From Bombardia bombarda (taxonomy: Eukaryota > Ascomycota > Sordariomycetes > Sordariales > Lasiosphaeriaceae), in the NCBI GenBank assembly GCA_030512295.1, contig JAULSR010000002.1, forward strand, positions 8,866,001-8,930,000: a stretch of DNA of 64,000 bases, written 5' to 3'. A program made the position numbers and the translations under genes. Below, in pieces: positions 23,629-33,965 of this stretch. Under the pieces are notes generated by a model. The model saw only the letters and a program-made list of their open reading frames with translations. It was not told where the DNA came from and searched no databases. Each line of letters starts with the position of its first letter. Within the stretch, counting starts at the first letter, position 1.

Positions 23629-24720
23629 GACTTTCAGGCTTTATGTGAACTGAAATGGCACTTGGTTGGGATGGCTGTAGAGATGAGTTGGTGGACTGAA
23701 ATACCGACTGGATGGATGCCGTGATTGGAGAATAGTAGCATCGTATTAATATGCTGTTACAAACAGCCCCGCTCTCCTTATTTGAAGATGAGTGCATATT
23801 CTATGTGCCTTGTGTGTTACCGAGTGGGATGCGATCTTGTTAGCTAACAGCAGAGTGATACTTAATCATCATATAGTAATCGAAGACCATGTAGCGTTTA
23901 TTTTAATCACGCCGAGTCTCCCTTGCTTTCCTAGCAGATACTCTCTTTAAGTCTCCGAAAATGGTCCTCCTTTCTCTCCGACATTTTCACTGTCCTTGTT
24001 TGCTGACAAGTCTCGGCCGTTCGACCGTGGCACGTTACTGCCAAGCCCTGTATGGCTGCGATGTGACACTCTAACTTGGAGCCGTGGTCCAATATGGCGC
24101 CCTGCCGTCAGCGACTGCTTACACAACCGAACCCATCCCAGCCCATCCCACTCGGCAGATTCTGGATGGGTAGCACACTGGCCCTGTCCAGGTCTATCGT
24201 TCAACGTGCTGACTTAATGTGCACGCCGACAGATGAGACCCCTTGGGCGGGTATTGCTTCCCGTCCTTGTCAACCTTGGGGCTCGCAGGTGCACCATTCT
24301 TCCCGTGGGACTGTGTCCATGACGCCCGGGACGTGTTTGCCGCAGCCAGCCCAGGTGACGCCGTCTGTGGATTGAAGAGGAAGAATTAGTTAGGAAGATC
24401 ATAGGGTGAAGGACCAACATACGGCATTGCTTGCAGGTCGCTTTTAAGACACATTGTGGAGTTTCGGTGATGCTTTTGCGGTCGAGTACAGGCGGTATGA
24501 TGGAGGTGGATAAATAAATGCTTGGATTGTCTTGATACTGGTCTAGACTAGACTTCAATGATCAAAGAGTGACGCAACATCGAAATGAAATGTTGAAGTA
24601 CTGTGTGGGCCCGCGAAGGTGGATATTATGTTGGTCTGGTCGGACATGAGCATTAAAGTTCACAGTTTCTATGGTCTTTGACGCTCCACTTGTCGCCGCT
24701 TCTAAGTAACTGTTGTAACA
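23629..24720. other. Intergenic, 1.1 kb
   Basis: Promoter side of the TRI14-like gene and 3' flank of the pseudogene fragment at 24721. No supported gene. A GT-rich core around 24240-24370 has short frames only. Confidence 0.4.
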
Positions 24721-25159
24721 TCACATCACAAGATTCTGAAGTGATAACAAATCGCCCACCACCGACTGAAACACAGCTTCTCGCAGTTTCACATCATTCA
24801 AATCATCAGTCGCCAGACCAAAGTCGCAATCAATGAGCCTCTTGGTGGCATTGCGATACCTCCGACCCAGATAAGACAGATTGGTCGTCTTCTTCCGAAC
24901 CTGGATGTGGTCTTCCCAGGGGTACGTGATCCCAGAGTCCAATCTGGAGGAGCGCCACACCGAGACAGTACAAGGTAAAATTGCGGATCCCGTGGTTATC
25001 CATTGCATACTGCAGGGCTTCTGTGGGGGAAGCGAAGACAGCTAAGCTTGCTTGCAGGTTCTGGATTATATGATTCATGTCCTCGACAGTCTCTCTGAAG
25101 ATGTCAAACTTTCTCGCAAGACATGCTTGCAGTTTCGTCTCGAGGTCTGGGTCGGCCAT
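24721..25159 (-). pseudogene. Fragment of a fungal kinase-like (DUF7580-type) protein, frameshifted
   Basis: Reading from 25159 (MADPDLETKLQACL) the frame gives FTLYCLGVALLQIGLWDHV and then loses sense. The continuation lies in another frame from about 24920: WEDHIQVRKKTTNL, LGRRYRNATKRLIDCDFGL, AVFQSVVGDLL, stop at 24721. Removing one base in the G run 24919-24922 would join them. LGVALLQIG followed by a YRNAT-type helix and a short acidic DFGL is the C-terminal end of kinase-like or DUF7580 domains in HeLo-type fungal proteins. The whole upstream part of such proteins (several hundred residues) is missing, so this is a relic rather than only a sequence error. Confidence 0.55.
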
Positions 25160-25664
25160 GATGAGTATGTTCCTGGGTGGGATGAAATGATACAAAATTT
25201 CGTGAGTTCAGAGATGAGAGATGTGAAAGAAGACAAACAAATACATCTGATAAGGAAGAAGGGATGGGGGAAGCTTGAGTTATGTGCTTCGCCATGATGC
25301 AATGTGCTTCGCCATTCCGTAAGGCTACCTGGGTGGGCGGAGGCGGCAGGTACATGTATCAAAAGATGCCTCGTCGTGCTGCATGCACGCCAGGAAGGGC
25401 AGTGCCCTGTACTCACAATCCCTGTTGACCAATCACTAGACTAGGTCTAAATGCCCCCGCCGCATTCCATGGATTCATATTCATTTGCTTCCTGTAATAC
25501 CGGCTCGGCTGCCTCTGGTTACCTTTCAATCTTTAACCTCCATCACACGCCCATACATGGCTCGTCTCGCGATTCATTTTTCGTTCAGCTTCAACTGTAA
25601 CAATTCCTGATCATCTGATCCACAAATCTTCAACCTTCCCCAACATCGGCAACATTTTCGCAAA
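25160..25664. other. Short divergent gap
   Basis: About 500 bp between two divergent, apparently incomplete genes. There is a CT-rich leader before 25665. Nothing else seen. Confidence 0.4.
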
Positions 25665-26329
25665 ATGGCGGGCCCTGAAAGACAGTTGAGCAAATGGCTA
25701 GACGAAGCAGTCCCCGAAATGCCCAGACGAAAGAGTGTCAGTGACGACCATCACATCACAGCTGTCGAGCTTGACGATCCGTTTGGCGAGATTCATGGAG
25801 CCATCATGATGCTCTATCGTACCATCTTGCGCGTGCCAGTTTGGTCGACCCCCAGCACAAAGTCTCTTGGTCGCCAGCTGGAAAGCAGCCAAAACTCCCT
25901 ACTGATATGGTCTGACGACTATGGAGTTAGAGATGGCAGTCTTGGCCGTGTGCTCAAGACATCACAAGACCTGCGTCGGTCAGCCATCAAGATTCTCATC
26001 AGCATCTCCACAGGTCTGGCCAGAGGTAAGTTATCTGTGCTTTTCGTGCATACTGGATAGGTTAATTTGGCAACTAATTTGCGTTAGGCATTTCCCATAC
26101 TGGACTCCGTCGAAAAAGCGAAGCAGTTCACAAATCTGCCAAGACTCTTTGCTCGTTGGCGAATCATCTGAGTTATGTTTTCTTAGACGAAGATGATGAT
26201 GACAGTGACACCAATAGCGTTCTGGAATCAGATGACAGCGACTCTCTTGAAAGCATTTTGGAAGATATTCAGTTTGATACTGAATATCTTTTTGATCTTG
26301 GGCCTAGGTTGGAAGAGCCCATTCCCTGA
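25665..26329 (+). CDS. Short protein resembling the N-terminal domain of fungal NLR/ankyrin-type proteins
   Basis: Two exons, 25665-26025 and 26088-26329, with a GT-AG intron of 62 bp; 200 residues. The pattern LLIWSDDYGVRDGSLGRVLKTSQDLRRSAIKILISI matches a domain often found at the start of fungal ankyrin, zinc-finger or STAND-type proteins (a W-G/D-D-G-x-x-x-G-x-L motif followed by L-R-x-x). An acidic Asp/Ser-rich stretch and a closing FDTEYLFDLGPRLEEP follow; this closing helix is also typical. The protein stops there, without the usual repeats or NTPase. Either this is a stand-alone version or a remnant. Function is unknown. Confidence 0.55.
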
Positions 26330-26912
26330 CGTTGAGTGTGACGCCGAGGACAACAATGACTCGGACCAGATCTTTGTACCATCTGGGAGACTGAACCATG
26401 ATAAACAGCCATGCGGTCCTCTGAGAAGCAAAGATGAGAGACGTCGATTGTCAGAGACAACTGATGACGATGGCGAAGGCATCAAGCTAAAGGAGACGCG
26501 GGAGCGCAGGGGGGTCCGATTCCGCCTATGGTAGTCGGTCTACGAATGGTGGATGGGACGCTTACATCTCGTTCTAGGTGGACCTCTACGTACATAGGGC
26601 TGCGAATAATAACTACCTACCTAAGCACTACGCCCGATTTGTCAGTTTTTACGACTGCCAGCATCGGAGCGAGACGGCCGCGGTGTATCTTCCCCCAAAG
26701 GGACTACCGGCCACCCCAGCGAGGGACTGTATGGGAGAGCGGCTAGAAAATCAAGTCTATACCCCTTGAGATCCTATGGGCAAGGGTCATTATTTGTATG
26801 TACATGATCAATCAGCGGCATGCTTGTGTAGTGAGATGGCGAGATTGACTTCTGGCTGCATGAGGATTCTACCTAAGGTAGCTACAAGCTTCTGCCTTAG
26901 TAAAAACCCGCA
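26330..26912. other. Gap before LTR copy 1
   Basis: No supported gene. Contains TAGGTAG-type motifs at 26613-26624 and the imperfect palindrome CTACCTAAGGTAG at 26869-26881. Confidence 0.4.
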
Positions 26913-27174
26913 TGTGACGAGAACTACCCCCTGTAAGGGACAGGGGCATCGAGCACCTCGAAGGGTGGCTCATGCTCCTTACCCCTGAACCCCATATAAG
27001 AGTATACCAATTGTAGCCATACGCTTATTAGCTATTATAGCTCAACTAGAGCATTTTATACTTTAACATGTACTTATTTTAATATATATATATTACTTTT
27101 ATAAAATCTTTTCCTTTGTTATAATATAAAGCACTTCTACTCTATTTTATGAACCCTGCCGTGTTCAGGTCTTA
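26913..27174 (+). mobile_element. Solo LTR, copy 1, RIP-mutated
   Basis: About 262 bp, beginning TGTGACGAGAACTACCCC and ending near GTCTTA. It aligns end to end with the element at 31040-31296. The flanks CCGCA (26908-26912) and CCGAA (27175-27179) match at 4 of 5 bases and could be a worn target-site duplication. Its middle (27000-27120) has become extremely AT-rich by C-to-T and G-to-A changes relative to copy 2. No retrotransposon interior is attached, so it is a solo LTR left by recombination, or a short non-autonomous element. Confidence 0.75.
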
Positions 27175-27832
27175 CCGAAAAAATACGGAAATAATAAAAG
27201 GGCTAGGTGAGTGAGCCTAAAAGATGGATAGAAAGATAGGGGCTGTGGGGGGGGGTGCTAAGCCCGTGCAGTGTTATGCTTTGTTGTATCACCTCCGCCG
27301 GCCCCGTCACGGAAGAGCCGGCTGAGACTTGGCGAGCTGTCTCACCGCCATGTAGGTGCCAACTCACGTGCAACTGTTCCATGGCATAAATCACAGGGCT
27401 ATTGACTGGCTGAGAGAGTTGTCTAGGCCCATCAAGGTCCGTCAATATGAAAGCGACTTACCCATACAAGTCATAGGCCGAAATATCTGGATGTGGATCG
27501 GTTGATGGCTGTGAGGGATGTAACCAACTGGCCCTCGGGGCTACCAGAACTCAGTATTTCCTTATCGAACTATCTGTGCCTTTCTTAGGGACGATATCAT
27601 GAGTTATGTGACAGACAGGGACCTACATGCATCATATTCCCACTTCCTTTTTAGCTCGTTTGTATTGCACGTGCATGGCACGAAGATATATATGCCATTC
27701 CCTTTTGGTGTATGGGCACAAGTGGTTGAAGATACCTCTATGGAGCTATCTACCCTACTTTGTTGCCCTTTCCCTAGTGCCCTCTATGTCCATTTCTCCC
27801 TTTCCTCTCTTTCCTGCCCGAAGCCCATAACA
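27175..27832. other. Gap upstream of the P450 gene
   Basis: Probable P450 promoter. The frame is open upstream of the chosen start back to 27599, but that part lacks P450 character. No other gene seen. Confidence 0.4.
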
Positions 27833-29787
27833 ATGTTCTACCTACAGTCTTCCGCTGGTGCATCAAGCACGATGTCAAACAATCCACCCGAATGCACAAT
27901 CTCGATGCAAGACTCTGTCAATATGCCAGTCATAGACTCGTCTCATTGTAGTTCAACACCATCTATCCCTCTTTTCGATATATGCGTTTACCACGCCCCC
28001 AAGGAGCATCTTGCCTTTTCTGCCATAGCTATCGTTTTTGTGTTATGCTTATCCCTCAAACTGTTCGCCCCCAAAAAATCCCAACAAACTCGCAGGATAC
28101 CCGTCTTTGGGTATCGGTCAGCGTTTGAGCCGACGTTGTCCCTGACCAGTCGATTTGTTGTGAATGCACGGAAGATGGTCACTGAGGGGTGCAGCAAGGT
28201 GACCGGCAAAACACTCCATCCAACTATCCTCTAGAAAGCCGAGGATGGACGTGCCTGACTTCTCAAACAGTTCAGAGACACCCCATTTCTTCTCCGCCGT
28301 TTCGATTCGGACGTCATGGTGTTGCCTAAGAAGTATCTGAATGAGCTGCGTCTCGCCCCGGCATCGCAACTTAACTCTGCGAGGGCTTTGTCTGGGGTAA
28401 GTAGCTTCGCCCAGGCTCTATCACCATATCCTTGCATTATACTGACGGGGTGAAATAGAGCAAAGTATACAAGTGGACATTCTCTAGCCCTATCGTCGAG
28501 TCGGACATTCACCAACGGGTACTCGGCAAGAAGCTTGTGTCTGAAGCATCAAAGTATCTAGACCTGGCCAAGACAGAGCTCGAGTATGGATGGAGTACTG
28601 ATATCCCCATAACCGATGGTTTGTCTTGACACAATCGAAGTTCTCTAGATGAAAGCAACTGACAGAACCTTAGAATGGAAAGAAGTCGACATATCGCACT
28701 CGGTGCGCACACTTGTCGCAAGGATGACGTCCAAGGTGATGCTTGGAAGCATCCCATGTCGAAACGAAGAGTGGATCAACATGACGACCGACTTTCCCGT
28801 CCGTATGTTTACCACGCGAGTGCTTCTCTCCTTGTTCCCCGCTTGGTCTCTGCCGGTCATGTCACAGTTCATTCCGTCACGATACAGACTAAAACAACAC
28901 TTCAAGACCGCAGAGAGAATTATTGGACCGCTTATGAAGAGCCACATCGAAGCAGTACAGAGACGTAGCACAGGTGCGCATGTGGAGGAAGAAGACACGC
29001 TCCTTCATAGCATGATGGACGCCGCTACCGGAAAGGAGAACGAGATCGCCGAGATGGCGGCACGTCAATGCTTGATTGCCTTCGCTGGCGTCAACACGAC
29101 ATCCAACACGATTGCCAACGTATTGTTCGACCTCGCTGCACATCGCGAGTGGATTTCAATCTTGCTGAAGGAGATCGACGGAACGACGGCAGAGCTAGGC
29201 AAAATGAACGAGCAAGAGGGGGCTGGATTGAAGCATTGGCTGGGAAAGCTGGAGAAGCTGGATAGCTTCATTATGGAGAGCATGAGGATCAATCCTGTTA
29301 TGCTCCGTACGCTATATCCACCAACCCAGCTTTCTGGTTCAATGCTGTTGCTAACAAGATACATCTCAAAGTCACCTCGGCACGCTACGCCACACAACCA
29401 CAAACCATGAAAGACGGCTTCCACATCCCCGGAGGCACAACCGTCGCGTGGCCAAACTATTTCTACCACCACGATCCATCGACGGTTGCCGAGCCAGATG
29501 TCTTTGACCCAATGCGCAGCCACCGAAAACGCCACGCCTCGTCAGAACAGATGACCAAGCATACTGTTGGCAGAATCGATGTCAACAACCTAGCATTTGG
29601 ATACGGAAAGCAGGCTTGTCCCGGTAGGATGTTGGCGGCGGGCCAGATCAAGGCCACAGTGGTCAAGTTTCTGAGCGAGTTTGAGTTCAGGTATCCCGAG
29701 GGCAAGACGAGACCCACCGTGTGTGGACTGAACGAATTCTCGTTCCCGGACCTGGAAGCTAAGTTGTTGGTTCGTTTGCGGAGGTGA
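27833..29787 (+). CDS. Cytochrome P450 monooxygenase
   Basis: Five exons: 27833-28198, 28271-28396, 28459-28618, 28674-29306, 29372-29787. All introns are GT-AG, the last with CTAAC at 29351, and the joins keep frame, giving 566 residues. An N-terminal anchor (about residues 58-77, AFSAIAIVFVLCLSLKLF) places it in the ER membrane. I-helix AFAGVNTTSNT is near residue 355, the ExxR motif is ESMR in FIMESMRINP, and the haem loop is FGYGKQACPGRM with the ligand Cys near residue 511. The body (PKKYLNELRLAP, RILGKK-type region, RRIIGPLMK-like) resembles ascomycete P450s of secondary metabolism. An alternative start is the ATG at 27872. All key residues are intact. The substrate is unknown; the nearest pathway-type neighbour is the dead O-methyltransferase at 33966-35212. 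Confidence 0.9.
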
Positions 29788-31039
29788 TTACAAAATATTT
29801 AGGCAGCAGACCATAATGTGCTTAGGCAACGCTCAGTAAACGAATCATTGTCTCGCGACTTCATGTACGGGTACTTGGTAGAAACCCAACTGGAAACATT
29901 ACCAGAAGAGGAGAAGGTAACGATCCGTCGTTACACGCAGTACTGACAAATTGCGCATGTCTTTAGTTTAGTGTTCTGAGATAATGGCGACGACTGTATG
30001 CGGGGGCTTACTGATGATTCTGACATGCATTGGCCTCGGCAGTGGTCCATGTGATGTGAGGAGGGAGAGTAGGATCGCTGAGATGTGATTCTTGGGCCAC
30101 AATGGAACTATTAGCAGGTCATAGATGCAACCGGAAATACTAGCGTCTTTACGTTGGGGGTAATCATAGAATCTTCCTTAGTGGTGTTTGCACAAAGACG
30201 AGAGACGCTGGGAAGTAGGGGTAAAGATAAAAGTGGAGAAAGGGGTTATTTACTAGCATCACAGCATAGGGGATACGCTAGCCTAAATCGTCATCGTTGT
30301 CCAGACACCTGAAGGCATCGCTAAATGAGAATCATTGCTCTGAACAATGGTGAATTTAATATGGTGAAATGAACTAAGAGTTTTAAAACTGGTTACAACG
30401 CATGAGGCAAACACACTCTAGTTCTTGGGGGAAAAACATGCACCTCACACTATCGACTGCGCTGCCGCCATAAGTAAGTAGCCTACGATCGATAAGACCG
30501 GGACGTGCAGGTAGTTACGGCACGACGGAGGGCGTCAGCCAAAAGATAGCAATCACGGAAATGTGACCATTTATGGCGAATCAAGGGACAGAATCTCAAG
30601 ATTATGATCGGATACTAGCGTACCAGAGTACATCACTTGCAACAATTCATGTCAGCTTAACGACAACCTACCCGCCCGCCAAGGAAATATTACATCAATT
30701 TCCATACTCTTTTGCCGAATGATAAGGCCTCCGACACGCCTATAACTCCGTGATAGGCCTTTAATCCTAATTGCACTACTGCAGCCATCTTTGCCTTGTG
30801 TGCATAATCACTTGATGCAAGACAATTCGGAATCTACCGAGACATATACTTACGTGGTATTCCATGGATTAAGTAATCGTCTTTTCGTTTCGACGGGGAC
30901 CAAGTTTTCGATTGTTCACAAGTCCGGGAATTGTTAGAGGGGAAGGTGGTTGGTAAGAAATAAATGATAAATTGTGTCTGGCTATGTGGGAGTTCTCCTG
31001 TTGAGGGTGGTTCTCGGGAAATATCTGGAGGTGTCTAGT
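29788..31039. other. Intergenic, 1.25 kb
   Basis: No supported gene on either strand; stop codons are dense in all frames. It ends at the target-site copy preceding LTR copy 2. Confidence 0.5.
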
Positions 31040-31296
31040 TGTGACGAGAACTACCCCCTGCACGGTCAGGGGCATCGAACACCTCGAAGGGTGGCTCATG
31101 CTCACTACCCTGAACCCCACAAAGAAGCATGCCAACTGCAGCCACATGCTCACTGGCCACTGTGGCTCAACTGGAGCATGAGATACTCTGGCATATGCTT
31201 ACTTCTGTATATATACCACTTCCATAGAACCTTTTCCTTTGTTACAATACAAGGCACTTATACTGCACTTCACGAACCCTGCCGCGTTACGTCTTA
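31040..31296 (+). mobile_element. Solo LTR, copy 2, with target-site duplication
   Basis: 257 bp, starts TGTGACGAGAACTACCCCCT and ends ACGTCTTA. It is flanked by a perfect 5-bp duplication CTAGT (31035-31039 and 31297-31301), which fixes the ends and is the usual size for LTR retrotransposon integration. It is the less mutated partner of the copy at 26913. No internal retrotransposon sequence is present. Confidence 0.85.
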
Positions 31297-31544
31297 CTAG
31301 TTCTAGCCCCAATGCGTGAATTTGCATTGTGGAATGAAAGGAGTGACATCCCGTGTGTGATTAAACTCAAAGCAGAGATTGAAGGTTTACTTCGTAGGGG
31401 TAGAACTCTCCATGCATTCATGGATGGGTAGCAGCCTCCAGGAGAGGGGGAGCATAGTAATCTATAATTGGAGGAAGTTGGTAAGTAGGTACCTATTGGA
31501 TACCAAAAGTACATACCTTACCTCTGACACATGAGCTCAATTGG

Positions 31545-32063
31545 GTAACCATGCCGCAGGAACGTGGCTGAAGATCGACATACAAAAGTACCATGGGCGA
31601 TAAAGCAAAGATCTAGACTCGACGAGGAAGATTAACCCAACAGAGCCTTGTCTGTGATTCGAGACCGTCTCAGACTTTTTACCACATGGAAGAGTAAAAT
31701 ATTACACCTCAGCCGCCGTGAACTCCTCAGCTTTGTCGACGATTTTCTCGCTTCACGGCTGAGGGGCTGAGCTGAACCTCTTAGTAGGTGGTGGTGTCAT
31801 TAACAGATGCTAATTAGCTCTAGATTTCCGAGAGGGGTAGTTTAGGCGAAATTGCGAAGACTAGCCGCCGCCACAGTCCGTTTCAACAGCCAGAGTCTCG
31901 TACTCATGATTCCCTTTCTGGTAAAACTTAGTAGAGCTGAAAAATCGTAGAGGAGGGCAAGGGATATATGTTGGCGGCAAGCCTATCATTCAGCTTCAAC
32001 GGACGGACGAGGTGGGTGACTATATACTTTGACCAGAACTGCTGAGATAAAGACGAGTTGTCT
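31545..32063. repeat. Old direct duplication, copy A
   Basis: Shares ordered blocks with 32245-32808, including ACGTGGCT-AAGATCGACATAC, CCCAACAGAGCC, GATTCGAGACCGTCT, ATTGCGA-GACTAGCCG-CGCCACA and GGGCAAGGGA-ATAT. No open frame is shared. Copy A and copy B lie head to tail about 180 bp apart. Confidence 0.7.
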
Positions 32064-32244
32064 TTCTCTTTGGGATCAAACCTGAGATTTCTCTAGATTC
32101 TTGATTCATCTGCAGCTTCTGTGATAGCAACCAGTTAAATCACTTTAGCGGCTGGAAGATCAATGGTCCTTAGTTTTCAATGGGTAGTACGCACCTGAGT
32201 CACGTCAGACGCGTTTGTTAATACTAGGTACTTTTGTGGTTCAC

Positions 32245-32808
32245 AGTAACCATGCTCAAAAACGTGGCTAAAAGATCGACATACAAAAAGTACCGTGAGC
32301 GATTGCACAGAGATCCTAAGGACCTTGAGTCAACGACAAAGATAAAAAAACCCAACAGAGCCTCCAGTCATCCTTGATTCGAGACCGTCTTTGAACTTTG
32401 TCACCTGGACATAACTTGAAGATCGCCTCCCTAGGTAGGTATGTAACCCAGCCGTGACCTGATTCTCAGCTCCGTCAATAATTCATTCCCCGCTATGTAT
32501 TTTGCATTGAATTCAGAGCTGAGGATTTGATCTAGAGGTATTGGTGGTGTGGTGTGGTGTCATCGAATGATGCTGATTGGCTATGGAAGCGTGGAAGGGT
32601 GTGTGTCTGACAAAATTGCGAGGACTAGCCGACGCCACAATCCATATAAACAGTCAGAGCCTGATCCTCTACGACGTCCTTGCGGCATCAAGACAGCAAA
32701 GCTGAAACCGGAGAGGTGGGCAAGGGAGATATTGGTGGCAACACTTTGCTCATGTTGGCAGATGGGATGGGTGACAGTATAACCCGAAGATTCGAGATAA
32801 AGATGCAA
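32245..32808. repeat. Old direct duplication, copy B
   Basis: Partner of 31545-32063, diverged by substitutions and indels. It ends about 120 bp before the ATG of the membrane gene at 32931, so the duplicated unit may be upstream regulatory DNA of that gene rather than coding sequence. Confidence 0.7.
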
Positions 32809-32930
32809 TGCTATCTCTATGAGATCAGCTTAAAGCTCTTAAGGCTTCAACTCCTCTGCTGGTATCTTCAAAGATAGCGACATCTCAACACATGTATACC
32901 CCATAACTGCACTGGCAATCTTTCCAGATA

Positions 32931-33748
32931 ATGGCACTTCACCTGCAGCCTCGCGTTGCAATTTTTCCTCTCCTTCTTGGCTCTCATCAAGCCCTCTCTC
33001 CAATACACTCACTATGATCCAGACTGCCGCATCAGCTTTTATTTCGCCCTCATTGGCCTGTTCATTGCGACAATTGTCGGCAACAAGGGGGCGGTCAAGG
33101 ACTCCGTGAAGGGCCTCTCCACCATCTCTACCGCCATCTTGATCGTGCTGATACGGAACACTGTCCAAGGGAGCTTCGCCATATTCGAGTGGCAGATCGT
33201 GTATCCCATGGTCTTCATGCCCTCCTGGCAGGTCATCTCAAATATGTGGACCAACGAGATGGCAACCGTGTGGGGTCTCTTCGGCCTCATCTTCTCGTTT
33301 ATTTCCTCCATTCAGCCCTGGATTTACTGGAAGTTGGTCAAGCAGGGATACCACGCCAACTGCGGCAGCCCGCGCATCTTGATCTTTGTCTTCTTCGACC
33401 TCTACAACCCAACATATATTCGCTTCGTCCAGGTCATGTCTTGTATAGGGTGCGTTTCTGCTGTTGTGCTCATATGGCTGTCGATTGTTTCCATTGCGCG
33501 CGGCGTTACCACTGACAACGAAAAACTCCGGAAATTGGACGAGGAATGGGCGATGGGTGTTTGGAGGGATCTTTTTGTTTGTCGGTGTCATCATAATTGT
33601 GTTTACCGAGTTGATCCTCTGGGCCAACCATGTGGATCTGTCTGATGCGCGACTGGATAGCACCAGCCAGCTGATACCGTTTATGGTTGGACTCTTTACA
33701 ATGGTGTCGACGGTGTGGACCTGCATAAAGGACTCTCTGGGAGCATGA
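32931..33748 (+). pseudogene. Multi-TM membrane protein gene with two frame breaks
   Basis: The ATG at 32931 starts MALHLQPRVAIF. The frame then breaks at a run of five T (32962-32966) and continues, one base out, as LSFLALIKPSLQYTHYDPDC, consistent with a signal peptide or first TM. The middle part has several hydrophobic segments (FYFALIGLFIATIVGN, STAILIVLIRN, WGLFGLIFSFISSI, AVVLIWLSIVSIA). A second break at GGG (33548-33550) is followed in another frame by RWVFGGIFLFVGVIIIVFTE and a final TM, stop at 33746-33748. Either the gene is dead or each break is a one-base assembly error. At least six TM segments in total; family not recognised. Confidence 0.6.
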
Positions 33749-33965
33749 GACAGAGCTGCGGAAAAACGGGGAGAGCAGAATCGAAGGCAAAGGCGAATGT
33801 AACAAGAGAAATGGTAGTGGGGCTCGTTTGACCCCTTTTTCTTACTATGGAAGCTTGATTTGGTTCATCATTTTTATCAAGTTCTTGAGAGACGTTTCAA
33901 CCTGACGCTGACTTCTAATGCAACATTTCGTTATTTTCCCTCCAAAGTTGTCGCGGCGTCCAGGT

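Noticed and set aside
33189..33515. 108-codon + strand frame within the multi-TM gene
   Set aside because: Alternative frame of the hydrophobic coding region; lacks TM pattern or motif.
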